From positions 62,001 to 126,000 of the forward strand of contig JAJDTG010000020.1 in NCBI GenBank assembly GCA_022827275.1: a DNA stretch of 64,000 bases. The letters are read 5' to 3'. This document shows positions 45,862-54,840 of this stretch, one piece after another. Positions within the stretch are counted from its first letter, which is position 1, and each line of letters begins with the position of its first letter. Position numbers and translations under genes: made by a program. The DNA is from Candidatus Dadabacteria bacterium. Lineage in GTDB: Bacteria; Desulfobacterota_D; UBA1144; Nemesobacterales; Nemesobacteraceae. The notes beneath the pieces are model-generated. The model did no database searches. It was given only the letters and a program-made list of their open reading frames with translations, and was not told where the DNA came from.

Positions 45862-46791
45862 ATGATTCGTAAATTTTATGAGGCAATTAACCAAGTTGCA
45901 CCCTGGAATATTATTCTCGCACTGCTTGTCCTGGCGACGGGCCACTCCATGGCCTTGGATGCAAGCGCAAAGGAAGGGAGCCTTGTCGGTAATCGACCGT
46001 ATTCCGAAGCTATATCCGGCAGCCTGCACCCCGTGAAAGTTATCACCCGACGGGACATTGAGCTCTCAGGCGTAAAAAGGATAACCGACCTGCTGGGGCG
46101 CTCGGCTTTTAACAATTTCGGTCTTGAAAGGCCGTTCGTTCTCGGAAGTGGCCGCGCCCTGATCCTGGTTAACGGGCGGCGGGTCTCAGACGCCGGGGTT
46201 GACACGGATACCATTCCGATCGCGGCTGTCGAACGCATTGAAATCTTCAGTGACAGCACAAGCGCCCTGCATGGCGGGGAAGCGATCGGCGGCACCATAA
46301 ATATCGTTCTCAAGAAAAACTACGAGGGCCTTGATGTCCAGCTGAACGCCGGGCGTCCCCGCGGTGAGGGCGCCGATTCCGAACATCTAGGCGTTCTCTG
46401 GGGCACAGGCATCGGAGAGGGAAATCTTACTGTCGGCGTGGATATCTTCCGGCGGGACGAGGTACGCGACGCCGACCGAGATTACAGCCGCGCCAGATAT
46501 GAAGCCGGAGGTTCCTTCGCCGACACCGAAGGAGTGTCGCCTCTCGGCAACACGGTTTTCCTGGTAAAAGATGACGGAGGACGGATCTCGGGGCCGCTGG
46601 GCGACTGTGATGAAAGCGTGTATACGGGGGAGCTAACGGATCCCCCGGGCGGATTTTTCGGCACCGTCTGCGGGTTTGCCTACGCGGATGTCGCGTGGAA
46701 CTCGCTGCGCAGGCAGAATGACAGCGTGTTTATGGATTTCAGTTACCCGGTAGGCGATGCGGCCGATATATATATATTGAGGGACGCGTGA
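45862..46791 (+). CDS. TonB-dependent receptor, N-terminal part (frameshifted)
   Basis: 309 aa: a signal peptide (IILALLVLATGHSMALDASA), then the plug domain (VITRRDIELSGVKRITDLLGRSAF, LGSGRALILVNGRRVSDAG, IPIAAVERIEIFSDSTSALHGGEAIGGTINIVLKK) and the first barrel strands. It ends early at a TGA 12 bases after an (AT)6 tract. The barrel continues in a different frame in the next ORF. Removing one AT unit would fuse both ORFs into one receptor of about 847 aa. AAAAAGGAG precedes the ATG by eight bases. The transported substrate is unknown. Confidence 0.88.
   Translation: MIRKFYEAINQVAPWNIILALLVLATGHSMALDASAKEGSLVGNRPYSEAISGSLHPVKVITRRDIELSGVKRITDLLGRSAFNNFGLERPFVLGSGRALILVNGRRVSDAGVDTDTIPIAAVERIEIFSDSTSALHGGEAIGGTINIVLKKNYEGLDVQLNAGRPRGEGADSEHLGVLWGTGIGEGNLTVGVDIFRRDEVRDADRDYSRARYEAGGSFADTEGVSPLGNTVFLVKDDGGRISGPLGDCDESVYTGELTDPPGGFFGTVCGFAYADVAWNSLRRQNDSVFMDFSYPVGDAADIYILRDA
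46766..46777. repeat. (AT)6 dinucleotide tract at the receptor frameshift
   Basis: Twelve bases of alternating AT lie in the coding sequence of a TonB-dependent receptor. With five units the frame reads DIYIEGRVTREE and joins both halves; with six it stops. Slippage-driven phase variation, a fixed mutation or an assembly error could each explain it. Confidence 0.6.
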
Positions 46792-48407
46792 CCAGGGAAG
46801 AACTAAGGAGCCTGTGGGCGCCGGACCCGAACGTTTTCTCCCTTGCGCCGGACGAGGCGCTGAGAAACAGCCTCATTGAAAGCGGGAGCTTTGAAGGTCT
46901 TGACGAGAGCAATTTCCCCGAGAGTATCACGGTAGGCCACCGTTTTCTGGGGCACGGCAACCGCCTATGGGTTTCAGATCTGAAAGATTATGATATCGCG
47001 CTGGGGCTGCGAGGGGACATTAAAGACAACATAAGATATGACGGCTATATTCACTACAATCGCTACGACTACGGCGTAGATGGCCATACGTTCATTAATG
47101 AACCCGTAATAAACGCCGCTATTGAAAGCGGAGATTACGACATCCAGAATCCGCTTTCCGAAGCCGAAGAGCACAGGGCCGCGATCAGGGAAAGCAGCGT
47201 GCAGAGCAAGAGTAAAAACGAGGAGGAATACCTTGAGGCGGGGGTGGCGCTTGACGGCCCGCTGCTTGAACTTATGGGCAACAAACTTCGCTGGAGCGCC
47301 GGTCTGCAGATTGCTAAAACAGAGGTAAACAATTCCAGAGAATATTTCAATCTTCGTGGTGAACCGGTTGACGCGGAGGATGTCCTGGGGGGATCTTCGC
47401 CGTCGCTTATGGCCGATCGTCGTCGCCTCTCAGCTTTCGGCGATATTCTGGTGCCTATGGGGGATGCAGTGGACGTGTCGTTTGCCGTCCGCCACGATGA
47501 TTTTGACGATGTCGGGGGAGCGTTTTCGCACAGGATAGCGACGCTTTACAGGGTAATACCCAATATCGCGTTGCGCGCATCATGGAGCGGGGGAGCACGC
47601 GCGCCCGGATTTGCAGCCCTGCATGTGGAGGAATTTGTTTATTATCCGTATGTATGTGACGCTGATACGCCGACTCCCGACTGTTCCAGGGACCAGGTGC
47701 GGGTGGTCACAGACGGTAACCCGGAACTGGAACCGGACGAGGCGGAAAGCTTCGGCGCCGGTGTCTCCGCAGGCTGGGGTCCGTTCTCGGCCGACTTCGA
47801 CTGGTTCCGCATTCGTCTTGAGGAAACACCGGCCACTTTGAACACGCAGTTCGTAATCAGCCTTGAGAGAAGCGGGAGGCTTAGCGAGTATCCGGGACTG
47901 AGCGTTACGCGTTCCGACGGCCGATTAACAGAAATCCGCAACCCGCTGACCAACAGCGGAGAGACTGACATGGACGGGTTCACGGCCCGGTTCGGCGGCG
48001 ATCTGAAAACCGACCTGGCGAATTTCATGCTCAATGCCAACTGGATCAGGATAACGAATTACGGCAGGCGCGTAGGAGGGGAAACGCAGCCCGGAGATAT
48101 TCCGCGCAACCGTATTCATGTTCTGCTCCGTGCAGACCGCAATGACCTGACAGCGCAGTGGAACATGCACGTGGTTACGTCCTTCCGGAACGAGACCGAC
48201 ACCAAAACATTCAGAAGGTGGGTAGGACACGATATCGCGCTTAGCTGGAGAAACGCTTTCGGCTTTAACTGGTTCGAGCTCACGGGAGGCGTTCTGAACA
48301 TCGGCAACGAGGGTCAGTCCCGCCCTGATTCCGACGAGGAGCACATATTGTATATGGATTCGATCCTGGGACGCACGTTGTTCCTGACCGCAAAGTTCGA
48401 GATCTGA
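46788..48407 (+). CDS. TonB-dependent receptor, C-terminal barrel (second half)
   Basis: 539 aa from a GTG that is probably not a real start, because the frame is open upstream into the (AT)6 tract. It contains the remaining beta-barrel: repeated amphipathic strands (FGDILVPMGDAVDVSFAVRHDDFDDVG, ALRASWSGGARAPGFAALH, FSADFDWFRIRLEETPATL, GFTARFGGDLKTDLANFMLNANW) and the terminal aromatic-type strand SILGRTLFLTAKFEI. It overlaps the first half by four bases. It lacks a signal peptide and plug, so alone it would not function. Confidence 0.85.
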   Translation: MTREELRSLWAPDPNVFSLAPDEALRNSLIESGSFEGLDESNFPESITVGHRFLGHGNRLWVSDLKDYDIALGLRGDIKDNIRYDGYIHYNRYDYGVDGHTFINEPVINAAIESGDYDIQNPLSEAEEHRAAIRESSVQSKSKNEEEYLEAGVALDGPLLELMGNKLRWSAGLQIAKTEVNNSREYFNLRGEPVDAEDVLGGSSPSLMADRRRLSAFGDILVPMGDAVDVSFAVRHDDFDDVGGAFSHRIATLYRVIPNIALRASWSGGARAPGFAALHVEEFVYYPYVCDADTPTPDCSRDQVRVVTDGNPELEPDEAESFGAGVSAGWGPFSADFDWFRIRLEETPATLNTQFVISLERSGRLSEYPGLSVTRSDGRLTEIRNPLTNSGETDMDGFTARFGGDLKTDLANFMLNANWIRITNYGRRVGGETQPGDIPRNRIHVLLRADRNDLTAQWNMHVVTSFRNETDTKTFRRWVGHDIALSWRNAFGFNWFELTGGVLNIGNEGQSRPDSDEEHILYMDSILGRTLFLTAKFEI

Positions 48408-48560
48408 ATGCGTGCGGCCGCTTTTCGCTGGAAGTGAGATTTCTTCCGCCGCCCGGATCCAGAGCCAGTGTGGGAACCATGTCCGGAAGTAAAAAGACCT
48501 GACCCTATATTGAAACCTGTTCTTTCCGAAAAAACCGCGTTCGTGTATTCTTACAGGAAC

Positions 48561-49160
48561 GTGAAGATCTTTCTCTACTACGACTACATCTGCCCCTTCT
48601 GCTTTCTGGCTACCGAGAGGGTGGTTGACCTCGCAAGGGAGTTCAACCTCGAAGCGGAGTGGCTCGGCGTTGAGATTCACCCCGAATACCCGGCCGAGGG
48701 AAAAAGACGGAAAAAAACGGAGAGGACCGTCCGTATCTCGGAAACCCTCGAGAACGTGGCCGCCGAGGCCGGGGTGGAGATAAAGCTCCCGGGATTCGTA
48801 ACCAATTCGAGGCTCTGCCTTGAGGGAGCGGAGTTTGCGAAGGAGAAAAACAGCTTCATGGAGTTTCACAAGGCCTGCTACACGGCCTATTTCTGGGAGG
48901 GAAAGAACATAGGTCTCCTCGAAACCGTTCTCGAGGCGGGCGAGAAAGCGGGTCTCTGCCCCGAAGAACTCTCAGAATCTCTTCGGAAAAGAAGCTTTTC
49001 AGAGAAAATAGAAAAGAACATGGAAAGCGCCCGGGAAAACTTGGTCTTCGGCGTCCCCACCCTTTACCTTGGAGAACTCAGGATACACGGGATCCAGCCG
49101 CTTGAATCATACAGAAAACTGATAGCAAGGGAACTTCTGAGGGAGCAACCCCTTCACTGA
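48561..49160 (+). CDS. DsbA-family (FrnE-like) thiol oxidoreductase
   Basis: A thioredoxin-fold protein of about 199 aa with active site DYICPFC near its N-terminus and the conserved cis-proline region NLVFGVPTLYLGELRIHGIQP near the end, the arrangement of the FrnE/2-hydroxychromene-2-carboxylate isomerase group. No signal peptide is seen, so it is probably cytoplasmic. The ORF opens at 48468. I prefer the GTG at 48561 just before the first strand (KIFLYYDY), but AGGA lies only two bases away, so an upstream GTG at 48543 is possible. Confidence 0.82.
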   Translation: MKIFLYYDYICPFCFLATERVVDLAREFNLEAEWLGVEIHPEYPAEGKRRKKTERTVRISETLENVAAEAGVEIKLPGFVTNSRLCLEGAEFAKEKNSFMEFHKACYTAYFWEGKNIGLLETVLEAGEKAGLCPEELSESLRKRSFSEKIEKNMESARENLVFGVPTLYLGELRIHGIQPLESYRKLIARELLREQPLH

Positions 49161-49234
49161 CCTAAAGGCCCAGGAGCCATCGGCAGACCGGGCTGCAGGA
49201 AAAGGACCGCGAACGCTTTGGCCGGCAGGGGGAG

Positions 49235-50461
49235 CTATTCCCCCGTTCGCAGGTGAACCTCGCTTATCATCCTCGGGGTTGAAGAAACCACCGTGAAAGT
49301 TTTCTTTCCGAAAACTATCACGGTCCCAGGGGCGGGAATCGAGCCGTGGGTGTAAAGGAGAAACCCTGCCAGCGTCTCGTAATCCTCTTCCTCCGGAATG
49401 GCAAGCCCGAGGCCGTCGTTAAGCCGTCCTATCTCGACCGTGGGATCTATGAGATACTGCCCGACGCCGAGCCTTCTCCACGGGGTCTCGCCGGTGTCGT
49501 ACTCATCCTCTATCTCCCCCACCACCTCTTCAATTATGTCCTCGAGGGTTATGATCCCGACCGACCCCCCGTACTCGTCAACCACAACGGCCATTCCGGC
49601 ACGTCCCCCCTTCATCTCGTCCATAAGTTCGTTCACAAGCTTTGATTCCGGAACGTAGAAGGGAGGAAGGGCAAACTGCTCGACGCTCTTGTCAATATCC
49701 TGCTCGCCGAGAACATAAAACGAGTTGAGTATGCCGGTTATGTTGTCGACCCGGTCACTGAAAATCGGAATCCTCGAGTGGCTTTTCTCCGCTATGAGCC
49801 TCCTGACGTCGCGAAGCGTGGACCTTCTCTCAAGCGCGTCCACCCTGACAAGCGGGATCATTATCTCTCCGACCGTGGTCTCGGAGTAGCCGAAAATCCT
49901 GCGAAGAACCCTTCTTTTGTAGTCCGAGCTCGGCTTGTCCTCGTCTTCCTCCATCACGTCCTCAAGCTCCTCGCGGGTTATGGAGCTCATGTTCTTGCCC
50001 GGACGGCTCAGTATCCCCCGGGTAAAGAGATTGACGAAGAAAAGCACCGGGTAGAAAAGCTTGGAGAAAACCCAGAGCGGATAGATGATCCAGAGCACTA
50101 TGGAGTTCCGCTTGCTCTCGAATACCGCCTTGGGAACCACCTGGCCGAAAACGACGATAAGCGGGGAGAGCACTGCCACTGTGTAGAGACCGCTTCGCTG
50201 CCCGAATATCTCCTCGAAATAAAAGGTGAGCACCAGGGTGTTTATTATGAGCGAAAGGTTAACCCCTATCAGGGTGGTGCCGATGAAGCTTTCGATCTTC
50301 GAGTAGGCGTCAAGAACCATCCCCGCGGCGGCGGAGCCCTCATCGGCAAGTGACCTCATCTTTATCTTGTCGCAGGAGATGAGTGCTATTTCCGAGCCGG
50401 CGAAAAACGCCTGCAGAAGCAGAAACAGCAAAATAAGAAGAATCACCAATTCAATTGACAT
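49235..50461 (-). CDS. CNNM/CorC-family (hemolysin-like) transport protein, copy 1
   Basis: A 408-aa protein with an N-terminal CNNM/DUF21 membrane domain (LVILLILLFLLLQAFFAGSEIALI, with helices to about residue 150), a CBS pair (VGEIMIPLVRVDALERRS and GRAGMAVVVDEYGGSVGIITLEDIIEEVVGEIEDEYD) and a C-terminal CorC_HlyC domain. Members of this group are implicated in magnesium and cobalt efflux. The ORF extends to 50488, but the ATG at 50461 with GAGGAGG upstream fits better. It overlaps the next paralog by 11 bases, so the two are coupled. Confidence 0.87.
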   Translation of the reverse strand: MSIELVILLILLFLLLQAFFAGSEIALISCDKIKMRSLADEGSAAAGMVLDAYSKIESFIGTTLIGVNLSLIINTLVLTFYFEEIFGQRSGLYTVAVLSPLIVVFGQVVPKAVFESKRNSIVLWIIYPLWVFSKLFYPVLFFVNLFTRGILSRPGKNMSSITREELEDVMEEDEDKPSSDYKRRVLRRIFGYSETTVGEIMIPLVRVDALERRSTLRDVRRLIAEKSHSRIPIFSDRVDNITGILNSFYVLGEQDIDKSVEQFALPPFYVPESKLVNELMDEMKGGRAGMAVVVDEYGGSVGIITLEDIIEEVVGEIEDEYDTGETPWRRLGVGQYLIDPTVEIGRLNDGLGLAIPEEEDYETLAGFLLYTHGSIPAPGTVIVFGKKTFTVVSSTPRMISEVHLRTGE

Positions 50462-51791
50462 CGCCGCGCGCCTCCTCCTCAACGTCAACCCTTATCTCGG
50501 AAATCCTTTTCCCTTCCCTGCTCCTTACCGTGAAAACCAGTCCGCCGAACCCTATTTTTTCCCCCTCGGCCGGCAGCCTCCCGAAAAGATCAAACACGAA
50601 GCCGCCCATGGTCTCGTTTTCCATCCGAAGCGGGATCACGGCCCTCTCCAGTATGTCCCCCATGTTCTCGAGCCCCGCCGAGCGCGCAACCGAGAAAAGA
50701 TAGTCGTCGTTGAATTCCTCTATCTTCATTCCCCCGGGAATTGTGATTGCTCCTTCGTAGACAGCGGGCGCAATCCTGTCGGGCACCGCCCTTTCATCCT
50801 CTATCTCTCCGAAAAGCTCCTCCAGTATGTCTTCCATGGTCACCAGCCCGTCGAACCTTCCGTACTCGTCGACCACTATCGCTATGTGAATCCTGTGCAT
50901 CTGGAACTCCCGCAGAAGCGCCCCCGCGGGCTTGGAGCGCGGGATGAAGTATGGCTTCCTGAGGCACTCGCTCACGGTGGCCGCAAGGTTGTGCTCGGCA
51001 AAATTCCATTTCAGAAGATCCTTGCCGTAGAGAACGCCAGCTATGTTGTCTTTCTCCTCCTCGTAAACCGGGATCCGGGAGCGGCCCATCTGGCGGACCC
51101 GGCCCACGGCCTCTATCACCTCAATATCGTGGGGAAGCGTGAAGCAGTCTATGGCGGGAGTCATTATCCTGTGGGCGGGCAGGTCCTCGAGCTTGAAAAA
51201 TCCGTCGGCAAGATATTTTTCCACCTCGTTGAGGACCCCCTCGTCCCTCCCCATTCCGACCAGAATTTCAAGCTCGTCGGAGGAAATGTCGTTCCCCTGC
51301 GCGCGGTGTCCCAGATCCGCCCCGAAGGCCCTTATGAAGAAACCGGAGACAAACAGGATCGCCCACCTGACCGGGGTGACCGCGACGTGGAAGAAATAAA
51401 GGGGAAGCGCAACCGCCTTCGAGATGCTCCTTGGGAACTTGACGCCGGCGGTTTTGGGAACGATCTCCCCGAACACAAGGAGCGTGGGAGAAGCTATGGC
51501 CAGGGATATGAGGGCCACTGTCTGCTCAGGGGAATCCTGGAGATATTTTCTCGCCGTGAGACCTATTAAGCTTGAGTAGGCTATGTTGAATATCTCGTCG
51601 GCCAGAAGAACGGTGGTTATGAGCTTGTGGGAATTGGAAAGAAGCTTTCCTATGGCCGCAGAAATCCTGCCTCCCTGCTTCGATATGCTTTCTCTCTGCG
51701 GACGGCTGAGGGAGAAAAGCGCCCCCTCGCTGAAACAGAAAAACGCAGAACAGCACAGCAAAAAAAGAATCAGAATGAAATTTTCGCCCAA
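50451..51791 (-). CDS. CNNM/CorC-family transport protein, copy 2
   Basis: 446 aa with the same domain order: CNNM membrane domain (SAFFCFSEGALFSLSRPQRE, ALISLAIASPTLLVFGEIVPKT), CBS pair (AHRIMTPAIDCFTLPHD and HIAIVVDEYGRFDGLVTMEDILEELFGEIEDE) and CorC_HlyC C-terminus (FVFDLFGRLPAEGEKIGFGG). It diverges clearly from copy 1, so this is an old tandem pair, perhaps forming heteromers (inference). The start is a TTG at 51791, 23 bases after thiL, suggesting a thiL-CNNM-CNNM operon. Confidence 0.86.
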   Translation of the reverse strand: MGENFILILFLLCCSAFFCFSEGALFSLSRPQRESISKQGGRISAAIGKLLSNSHKLITTVLLADEIFNIAYSSLIGLTARKYLQDSPEQTVALISLAIASPTLLVFGEIVPKTAGVKFPRSISKAVALPLYFFHVAVTPVRWAILFVSGFFIRAFGADLGHRAQGNDISSDELEILVGMGRDEGVLNEVEKYLADGFFKLEDLPAHRIMTPAIDCFTLPHDIEVIEAVGRVRQMGRSRIPVYEEEKDNIAGVLYGKDLLKWNFAEHNLAATVSECLRKPYFIPRSKPAGALLREFQMHRIHIAIVVDEYGRFDGLVTMEDILEELFGEIEDERAVPDRIAPAVYEGAITIPGGMKIEEFNDDYLFSVARSAGLENMGDILERAVIPLRMENETMGGFVFDLFGRLPAEGEKIGFGGLVFTVRSREGKRISEIRVDVEEEARGDVN

Positions 51792-51814
51792 AAGATATTA
51801 CCCCCGTGGATGAA

Positions 51815-52792
51815 TCAGCAGAAGTGCTCAAACCCCGCGGTATCGTAAAAAACCTCTTCTCCTTCCTTGTCGAAAAACCTTATTTTCCGCCCGGCGGTAA
51901 CAGAACCGATTCTCGAGATAGCAACCCCGCAGAGACGCGAAACTTCCTCCACCGAAGCGCGGTTCTGCTCAGGAGAGGTAAAAAGAAGCTCGTAGTCCTC
52001 CCCCCCGGAGAGCGCAAGGCGGTAGCCGTCCTCCGAGAACCTGCCGCAGAGGGAGAGAAAACCCGGGGAAAGCGGAAGGCTCCCGAGGCTCACTTCGGCC
52101 CCCAGTCCATACTCGGAAGTCAGCTTCTCAAGGTCGCAGAAAAGCCCATCACTTACGTCTATCATCGAAGAGGCTATCCCGCGCCTTGCGACCATCCTGC
52201 CAACCTGAAGACGCGGCGTGGGCTCTATATGCCTCGAAACAGCGCCCTCATATCCGACAATCCCGCAATCGCCCGAGAGGACCCTCAGGCCCAAGGCGGA
52301 ATCCCCCAACGTTCCGGTCACGTATATGTCGTCTCCCTCAGAAGCCCCCGAGCGCAGGACGATATCGTCCCTCGACACCTCCCCAAGTGCCGTCATGTTT
52401 ATGAAAACGGTTTGGGATTCCGAGAGATTCCCCCCTATAAGGCAGACGTCAAACTCCCGGCAGCTCTCCTCCACTCCTTCCGAGAGAGCCTCTATGAACT
52501 CCATTGAGTCCGCGCTCCGACAGCCGAGGGAGCAGAGAAGGTACCTCGGCACCGCCCCCATCGCCCCTATGTCGCTTACGGCAACGCAGACCGCCTTACT
52601 GCCGAGCTGCCTCGGGGTCTGAGTTCCCAGGCGGAAGTGAACGCCTTCGACCAGAGTGTCGGTCGAGGCGACAAGGCATGATTTGTCTCTGATTTTTACA
52701 ACAGCGGAATCGTCCCCTATCCCCGTCAAAACTTCTTTCTGAGTAGCCTTGAACCTGTCGGCTAAAAATCTCAAGGCGTCTTCTTCACCCAT
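51815..52792 (-). CDS. thiL: Thiamine-monophosphate kinase
   Basis: Phosphorylates thiamine monophosphate to the active pyrophosphate. It belongs to the AIR-synthase/PurM-like fold: VLTGIGDDSAVVKI, LVASTDTLVEGVHF, SKAVCVAVSDIGAMGA, LIGGNLSESQTVFINMTALGEV, YVTGTLGDSALGL, MIDVSDGLFCDLEKL and LSGGEDYELLFT. 325 aa. The ATG is at 52792. It is the last minus-strand gene before the origin and, with thiD, shows that thiamine phosphorylation is local. Confidence 0.94.
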   Translation of the reverse strand: MGEEDALRFLADRFKATQKEVLTGIGDDSAVVKIRDKSCLVASTDTLVEGVHFRLGTQTPRQLGSKAVCVAVSDIGAMGAVPRYLLCSLGCRSADSMEFIEALSEGVEESCREFDVCLIGGNLSESQTVFINMTALGEVSRDDIVLRSGASEGDDIYVTGTLGDSALGLRVLSGDCGIVGYEGAVSRHIEPTPRLQVGRMVARRGIASSMIDVSDGLFCDLEKLTSEYGLGAEVSLGSLPLSPGFLSLCGRFSEDGYRLALSGGEDYELLFTSPEQNRASVEEVSRLCGVAISRIGSVTAGRKIRFFDKEGEEVFYDTAGFEHFC

Positions 52793-52919
52793 TTGCAGTT
52801 AAAAATTGTATTGTAAACGCAGTTGCGTGTCAATTGAGCCGGTGTGTCCGAGAAAAAAATTTTTCCCCGTCCACAGGCGCGAAACCGAGGATCTCGGGGT
52901 GGTGGAAAACTGTTTTTTC

Positions 52920-52949
52920 TTGACACCAAAAACCGATGCAAGTTAGAAT
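52920..52949 (+). promoter_or_regulatory. dnaA promoter
   Basis: TTGACA and TAGAAT are separated by 18 bases, about 90 bases before the dnaA TTG start. A partial DnaA-box-like sequence (GTCCACAG) lies 50 bases further up, perhaps for autoregulation. Confidence 0.65.
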
Positions 52950-53034
52950 TAATTTCACTTTCCGAAGGGTGGGTCGGTGTTTTTTCTGAAGTGTCCGTTT
53001 TAAGGTTGTTCTTTGCTTTTCAGGAGAAGAGCTG

Positions 53035-54456
53035 TTGAAAAAAACAGAGGAAGTTGCGCACAGCGACCCGGCTGCTGAAAACTACAAATCAGAACAGAAA
53101 ACAGAATTTGACTGGGACGCCGTTCTCGACGGCGTGAAGAAAGACCTTTATTTTCCTCCTTCCTGGCTGTTTTCCATAAAAGTCGCGAAAATCGAGGGGA
53201 AAACGGTCACGCTCGAAGCAAAAACCCACTTCCAGGCCCTCTGGGTGAAAAACCACTACCTGCAACTGATAAACGACACCTCCCGCAACCTCTACGGAAA
53301 AGACGGTTTCGAAGTGATCATAGATGCAAACGAGGAGAATTCCGGAGCCGGGGAAACAAAAAAAAACAGGGCTCAGGAAAACGGGAGGAGCGCAGAATCG
53401 CACGACCCCCAGACGGCAAGCTTTTTCAGCTCATCCAACACCTTTGACAACTTCATCGTCGGGCCCAGCAACCAGTTTGCCCACGCCGCGTCCTACGCTA
53501 TAGCGGAAAATCCGGGAATGGCCTACAATCCTCTTTTCATACACAGCGGAGTGGGCCTGGGGAAAACCCACCTCCTCCACTCCATAGGGAACTACATACT
53601 CAAAAAGAACGGAACCCGTCTCAACACCTTCTGCATCTCCGCAGAGCATTTCACAAACGGGGTGGTGCAGAGCATAAAAACAGGCTCGATGGACAAGTTC
53701 AGGAACCTCTACAGGCTGAACTGCGACGTCCTGCTCATAGACGACATACAGTTCATCGCCGGGAAGGACAGCACGCAGGAAGAGTTCTTCCACACGTTTA
53801 ACTCTCTTTACACCGCGAAAAAGCAGATAGTGATAACAAGCGACAAGCCCCCGAGCGTGATGAAGAACTTCGAGGAGCGCCTGAAATCCAGGTTCGAGTG
53901 GGGACTGACGGCCGACATACAGCCGCCGGAAGTGGAAACCAAGATAGCCATCATAGAGAAAAAGGCCGAAGAGGAAAAAATCGAGATCCCGGCCGACGTG
54001 GCTTCGTTTGTGGCCCAGAACGTCCTCTCCAACATAAGGGAGCTTGAGGGCTCGGTGAACAAGCTCTTTGCCTACTCCAAGATGTTCAGGGAGAGAATAA
54101 CCCTGGAGCTGGCAAAACAGCTTCTAAGCAACCTGGTAAAAAAGGAAACCCCCAAGATAATAACGATAGACCTCATCCAGAAAGAGGTAAGCTCCTTTTT
54201 CGACCTCACCGTAAAGGATCTGAAGTCAAACCAGAAGCAGAAGAAGGTCTCAGAACCCAGACAGATAGCAATGTTTCTTTCAAGAAAGTACACTTCCTCG
54301 TCGTTCCCGGAAATAGGGAGCAAGTTCGGCGGCAAGAACCACTCCACCGTGGTCCATGCGGTAAAAAACGTTGAGAAAAAGATCGTAAGGGACTCTTCAG
54401 TCTCAAGCGCGGTCTTGGCAATCTCAACCATCCTTGAGAAGTTCATCACATCCTGA
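53035..54456 (+). CDS. dnaA: Chromosomal replication initiator protein DnaA
   Basis: An AAA+ initiator that binds DnaA boxes and melts the origin. It has domain I (residues 25-95: FDWDAVLDGVKKDL), a poorly conserved linker, AAA+ domain III with Walker A HSGVGLGKTHLLHSIGNY at about residue 178 and Walker B DVLLIDDIQFIAGK, and domain IV with the DnaA signature GGKNHSTVVHAVKNV. 473 aa. The start is TTG with AGGAGA seven bases upstream. It faces dnaN across the presumed origin, the most conserved arrangement in bacteria. Confidence 0.97.
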   Translation: MKKTEEVAHSDPAAENYKSEQKTEFDWDAVLDGVKKDLYFPPSWLFSIKVAKIEGKTVTLEAKTHFQALWVKNHYLQLINDTSRNLYGKDGFEVIIDANEENSGAGETKKNRAQENGRSAESHDPQTASFFSSSNTFDNFIVGPSNQFAHAASYAIAENPGMAYNPLFIHSGVGLGKTHLLHSIGNYILKKNGTRLNTFCISAEHFTNGVVQSIKTGSMDKFRNLYRLNCDVLLIDDIQFIAGKDSTQEEFFHTFNSLYTAKKQIVITSDKPPSVMKNFEERLKSRFEWGLTADIQPPEVETKIAIIEKKAEEEKIEIPADVASFVAQNVLSNIRELEGSVNKLFAYSKMFRERITLELAKQLLSNLVKKETPKIITIDLIQKEVSSFFDLTVKDLKSNQKQKKVSEPRQIAMFLSRKYTSSSFPEIGSKFGGKNHSTVVHAVKNVEKKIVRDSSVSSAVLAISTILEKFITS

Positions 54457-54840
54457 ACCAGACAAAAGACAACCTGTCAGAGAAAACTGAAAAGGCTGTG
54501 CAAGAACCGTTGTTTTCGCACAGGTGCGGCACAAGCAGCAGAAGGGAGTGTGAATACTTGTTGGGAAAAAGAAAAGTTATGAACATCTCTGGAACCCAAA
54601 AGCATAGGTGTTTCAGGCAATTTCACTGATTTCACCTTTTTCACAGCAATTACTACTACGGCTACTATAAAAGCTTTAAAATTTATTAAGAATAGAAGAG
54701 ATAGTGGAAAAACACCGAGACTTGCAGTTTGTGGTTTTGTGGGGGAAAAATGGTTATTATCATATGAATAACATGTTTACACACACCGGAAAAAGAGAGG
54801 TTTTCCTGTTTTTTCCAGAACCGGAGGTTTTGTTCTCAAG
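54457..54840. other. Probable chromosomal origin of replication (oriC)
   Basis: 384 gene-free bases between dnaA and dnaN with AT-rich blocks (AAATTTATTAAGAATAG at 54679). Relaxed DnaA boxes include TTATGAACA (54577), TTTTTCACA (54637) and TATTCACA on the other strand (54549). A TAC-repeat DnaA-trio follows the second box. Gene orientation switches from mostly minus to mostly plus here. I see no perfect TTATCCACA, so the box list is tentative. Confidence 0.75.
54637..54669 (+). other. DnaA box plus DnaA-trio unwinding element
   Basis: TTTTTCACA (54637-54645) is followed five bases later by TACTACTACGGCTACTATA, the TAC/TAT trinucleotide pattern described as the DnaA-trio, next to an AT-rich stretch. 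This is the likely site where DnaA loads on single-stranded DNA. Confidence 0.6.

Noticed and set aside
50367-51569. Plus-strand 400-aa ORF opposite the CNNM genes
   Set aside because: It spans the overlap of two genuine minus-strand genes and has no domain.
52793-53034. Region upstream of dnaA considered as oriC
   Set aside because: It has a promoter but only partial DnaA boxes. The dnaA-dnaN interval has the trio and is the better candidate.
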